From contig JACIXM010000272.1 in assembly GCA_014360395.1 (NCBI GenBank), forward strand, positions 1-8,690: a DNA stretch of 8,690 nt, read 5' to 3'. A model generated the notes under the pieces. That model made no database searches and was not told where the DNA came from. It saw nothing but the letters and a program-made list of their open reading frames with translations. Both the position numbers and the translations under genes were made by a program. This DNA is from Actinotalea sp. (GTDB lineage Bacteria; Actinomycetota; Actinomycetes; Actinomycetales; Cellulomonadaceae). This document shows, piece after piece, positions 6,762-8,690 of this stretch (within the stretch, counting starts at the first letter, position 1; each line of letters starts with the position of its first letter).

Positions 6762-7936
6762 GCCACGACCTCGACCTCACGACCGAGCAGCAGGCCCTCG
6801 TCGACACCGTGCGCGAGTTCGCGGACCAGGTCGTCGCGCCTGCGGCGTACGAGTACGACACCAAGCGCGAGCTGCCCTACGGGATCATCGCCGAGATGGG
6901 GCGGATGGGGCTGTTCGGCCTGCCCTTCTCCCCCGAGTACGGCGGTCAGGGCAAGACGTACGTCGAGCTCTGCCTGGCCGTGGAACAGCTCGCGCGGGTC
7001 GACCAGTCGATCGCCGTGACGCTCGAGGCCGGCGTCGGCCTGGGCACCATGCCGATCTACCGGCGCGGGACCGAGGAGCAGAAGCAGCGCTGGGTCCCGC
7101 CCCTGGCGCGCGGCGAGGCGCTGGCCGGCTTCGGCCTGACCGAGGCGGAGGCCGGCTCGGACGCGGCCGGCACCCGGACGACGGCGCGCCTCGAGGACGG
7201 GCAGTGGGTGATCAACGGCACCAAGCAGTTCATCACCAACTCCGGCTCCGAGATCACCAGCCTCATCACGGTCACCGCCGTCACGGGCGAGTCCACGCTG
7301 GTCGACGGCTCGGTGAAGAAGGAGCTCACCGCGATCATCGTCCCGGCGGGGACGCCGGGGCTCACCGTGCACCCGGCCTACGACAAGGTCGGCTGGCACA
7401 CCTCCGACACCCACCCGCTGACCTTCGAGGACGTCCGCGTCCCCGAGGCGAACCTGCTCGGGGAGCGCGGCCGGGGCTTCGCCAACTTCATCCAGAGCCT
7501 GGACGAGGGGCGTGTCGCCTTCGCGGCCCTGTGCACCGGGGCGGCCCAGGGGTGCCTGGAGGAGGCGATCCGCTACGCCAAGAAGCGCCAGGTGTTCGGC
7601 CGTGCGATCGGCGACAACCAGCACATCGCGTTCACCATCGCCCGCATGCAGGCCCGCACCCACTCGGCGCGCCTGGCCACCTACGACGCGGCCCACCGGA
7701 TCGTGGCCGGCAAGCCCTTCAAGATGCAGGCGAGCCTCGCCAAGATGATCAGCAGCGAGGCGGCGATGGCGAACGCGCGCGACGCCGCCCAGATCTGGGG
7801 CGGCTACGGCTTCCTCAACGAGAACCCGGTCGCGCGGCACTACCGCGACGCGAAGGTGCTGGAGATCGGCGAGGGCACGACGGAGGTCCAGCTGATGATC
7901 ATCGCCCGGGAGCTCGGGTTCGGGGCGGCCGCATGA
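6758..7936 (+). CDS. Acyl-CoA dehydrogenase, short/branched-chain (AcdH/FadE19 type)
   Basis: This 392-residue FAD flavoenzyme introduces an alpha-beta double bond into an acyl-CoA. Here it presumably turns isovaleryl-CoA into 3-methylcrotonyl-CoA, passing electrons to electron-transfer flavoprotein. The N-terminal helical domain covers about 5-118 and the central beta domain carries the signature AGFGLTEAEAGSDAAGTRTTA (123-143). The C-terminal domain contains RQVFGRAIGDNQHIAFTIARMQ (277-298), the FAD-contacting segment AAQIWGGYGF (343-352) and IGEGTTEVQLMIIAREL (370-386). Glu372 is at the catalytic-base position of short- and medium-chain dehydrogenases. Isovaleryl-CoA dehydrogenase instead has a Glu just before the Arg of its LDLER segment; the matching residue here (LDEGR, 248-252) is Gly251. 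Substrate range may therefore be broad, like Streptomyces AcdH. The position equals M. tuberculosis fadE19 (Rv2500c). ATGA overlaps occur at both ends. Confidence 0.93.
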   Translation: MSHDLDLTTEQQALVDTVREFADQVVAPAAYEYDTKRELPYGIIAEMGRMGLFGLPFSPEYGGQGKTYVELCLAVEQLARVDQSIAVTLEAGVGLGTMPIYRRGTEEQKQRWVPPLARGEALAGFGLTEAEAGSDAAGTRTTARLEDGQWVINGTKQFITNSGSEITSLITVTAVTGESTLVDGSVKKELTAIIVPAGTPGLTVHPAYDKVGWHTSDTHPLTFEDVRVPEANLLGERGRGFANFIQSLDEGRVAFAALCTGAAQGCLEEAIRYAKKRQVFGRAIGDNQHIAFTIARMQARTHSARLATYDAAHRIVAGKPFKMQASLAKMISSEAAMANARDAAQIWGGYGFLNENPVARHYRDAKVLEIGEGTTEVQLMIIARELGFGAAA

Positions 7937-8478
7937 GCGAGGACCACGTCCGGCCGGACGCCCTCGTCCAGCCCGAGCACGCCGCGCCGGGGCACGGCAC
8001 GGCGGCGCGGGAGGAGGTCGTCCAGCGCGGGCTCTACTACGAGGAGCTCGACGTCGGCGTGCGGTACCTGCACCGCCCGGGGCGCACGCTGACCGAGGCC
8101 GACAACGTCCTGTTCTCCACCCTGACGATGAACCCCCAGCCGCTGCACCTGGACGCGGCGTGGTCCGCGACGCAGCCGTTCGGGCAGCGCCTGGTGAACT
8201 CCCTGTTCACCCTGTCGACCCTGGTGGGCCTGTCCGTCGGGCAGCTGACCCAGGGGACGATCGTCGCGAACCTGGGGTTCAGCGAGGTCACGTTCCCGCA
8301 CCCGTTGTTCCACGGGGACACCCTCTACGCCCAGACCGTCGTGACGGCCAAGCGGCTGTCCCGGTCCCGGCCGGGCCAGGGCGTCGTCACCCTGGAGCAC
8401 ACCGGACGCAACCAGGACGACGTCGTCGTGGCGACCGCGACCCGGAACGTCCTGTTCCTGTGCCGGGAGCAGCCGTGA
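7933..8478 (+). CDS. MaoC-like hydratase, probable 3-methylglutaconyl-CoA (HMG-CoA-forming) hydratase
   Basis: This is a 181-residue hotdog-fold protein of the MaoC (R)-specific enoyl-CoA hydratase family, equivalent by position to M. tuberculosis Rv2499c. Residues 1-32 are a polar Ala/Pro-rich extension. The fold begins near GLYYEELDVG (33-42). The active-site segment is FSTLTMNPQPLHLDAAWS (61-78) and a MaoC-typical FPHPLFHGDTLYAQTVV follows (121-137). His72 and Asp74 are in place. The canonical hydratase motif has Asp five residues before the His; here that residue is Asn67, and the canonical Asn two residues later is Gln69. This points to a divergent subgroup acting on branched dicarboxyl-CoA substrates. 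In context it would hydrate 3-methylglutaconyl-CoA to (R)-HMG-CoA, or itaconyl-type CoA esters. The ATG overlaps the upstream stop codon (ATGA) with no strong ribosome binding site, so translation is probably coupled. Family is sure; substrate is inferred. Confidence 0.88.
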   Translation: MSEDHVRPDALVQPEHAAPGHGTAAREEVVQRGLYYEELDVGVRYLHRPGRTLTEADNVLFSTLTMNPQPLHLDAAWSATQPFGQRLVNSLFTLSTLVGLSVGQLTQGTIVANLGFSEVTFPHPLFHGDTLYAQTVVTAKRLSRSRPGQGVVTLEHTGRNQDDVVVATATRNVLFLCREQP

Positions 8479-8690
8479 CCGGTGTGCCGGCGCCGTTCGG
8501 CCTGGGACCGGCCCTGCTCTTCTGCCCCGCGGACCGGCCGGACCGGTTCGCCAAGGCCGCCCAGCGGGCCGACGCCGTCATCCTCGACCTCGAGGACGCC
8601 GTCGCACCCGAGGCCAAGGAGGCGGCGCGCGAGGCCCTCCTGTCCACCCCGCTGGACCCGGCGTGCACGGTCGTGCGGGTCAACGCGGTG
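8475..8690 (+). CDS. citE: CitE-family CoA lyase, 3'-truncated; probable (R)-HMG-CoA / citramalyl-CoA lyase
   Basis: Only the first 72 codons are visible; the frame is open to the right edge. The start is GTG at 8475, overlapping the MaoC stop codon as GTGA, with GGGAG at 8465-8469 five bases upstream. An in-frame GTG at 8484 is a possible alternative. The translation shows the start of the CitE/HpcH TIM-barrel: GPALLFCPADRPDRFAKAAQ (11-30), AVILDLEDAV (34-43) with Asp38, Glu40 and Asp41, a charged EAKEAAREAL helix (46-55), then VVRVNAV (66-72) with the conserved Arg68 of the substrate pocket. The family cleaves 3-hydroxyacyl-CoA substrates with magnesium. The position after maoC equals Rv2498c of M. 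tuberculosis, reported as a lyase for (R)-HMG-CoA in leucine breakdown and for citramalyl-CoA in itaconate breakdown. The metal-binding residues further on are outside the window. Confidence 0.88.
   Translation, partial: MTGVPAPFGLGPALLFCPADRPDRFAKAAQRADAVILDLEDAVAPEAKEAAREALLSTPLDPACTVVRVNAV

Noticed and set aside
6752..7840. Minus-strand open frame opposite the acyl-CoA dehydrogenase gene
   Set aside because: It has no recognisable motif and typical antisense composition. The plus-strand product is intact and conserved throughout.
1..8690. CRISPR array, tRNA or rRNA gene, insertion sequence or toxin-antitoxin pair
   Set aside because: I saw no regularly spaced repeats, tRNA-like cloverleaf, transposase motif, terminal inverted repeats or small paired genes of that type. 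Gene composition is uniform along the window, with no sign of recent transfer.

Overview
The window is very GC-rich, with strong G/C preference at third codon positions, frequent GTG starts and GGAGG-type ribosome binding sites. Together with the gene families this points to a high-GC actinomycete. The genus cannot be fixed from the sequence. Both ends of the window cut through a gene.

Layout. (1) At 2-1114 is the 3' part of an acyltransferase (E2) gene of a branched-chain 2-oxoacid dehydrogenase type complex; its lipoyl domain lies upstream of the window. Two adjacent GC-rich hairpins follow. (2) At 1300-2173 are two small membrane-protein genes, one with two transmembrane segments plus a SHOCT tail and one with four transmembrane segments (holin-superfamily-IV-like). 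(3) At 2207-2911, on the minus strand, is a TetR-family regulator resembling AccR/SACE_7040. It is divergent from the downstream operon, and the gap between them holds a perfect 7+6+7 palindrome, CGGTTAG-N6-CTAACCG, its likely operator. (4) From 3013 to the right edge runs a tightly packed plus-strand operon: methylcrotonyl-CoA carboxylase beta (accD1 type), the biotin-bearing alpha subunit (accA1 type), an acyl-CoA dehydrogenase, a MaoC-fold hydratase, and the first 72 codons of a CitE-family CoA lyase. The last three junctions are 4-base ATGA/GTGA overlaps.

How the genes work together. The set matches leucine breakdown: the 2-oxoacid dehydrogenase makes isovaleryl-CoA, the acyl-CoA dehydrogenase makes 3-methylcrotonyl-CoA, the carboxylase makes 3-methylglutaconyl-CoA, the MaoC protein hydrates it to HMG-CoA, and the CitE protein cleaves HMG-CoA to acetyl-CoA and acetoacetate. 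The gene order accD1-accA1-fadE-maoC-citE is the same as Mycobacterium tuberculosis Rv2502c-Rv2498c. There Rv2498c was reported as a bifunctional lyase that uses (R)-HMG-CoA and also acts in itaconate breakdown. In the Streptomyces accD1-accA1-hmgL-fadE4 arrangement a classical HMG-CoA lyase fills that step. The most notable content of the window is therefore a probable AccR-controlled (R)-HMG-CoA-type leucine (and possibly itaconate) module. The general pathway is known, so the novelty is moderate. The combination of an AccR-type operator with the maoC-citE variant, and an acyl-CoA dehydrogenase lacking the isovaleryl-CoA dehydrogenase active-site signature, deserve a second look.
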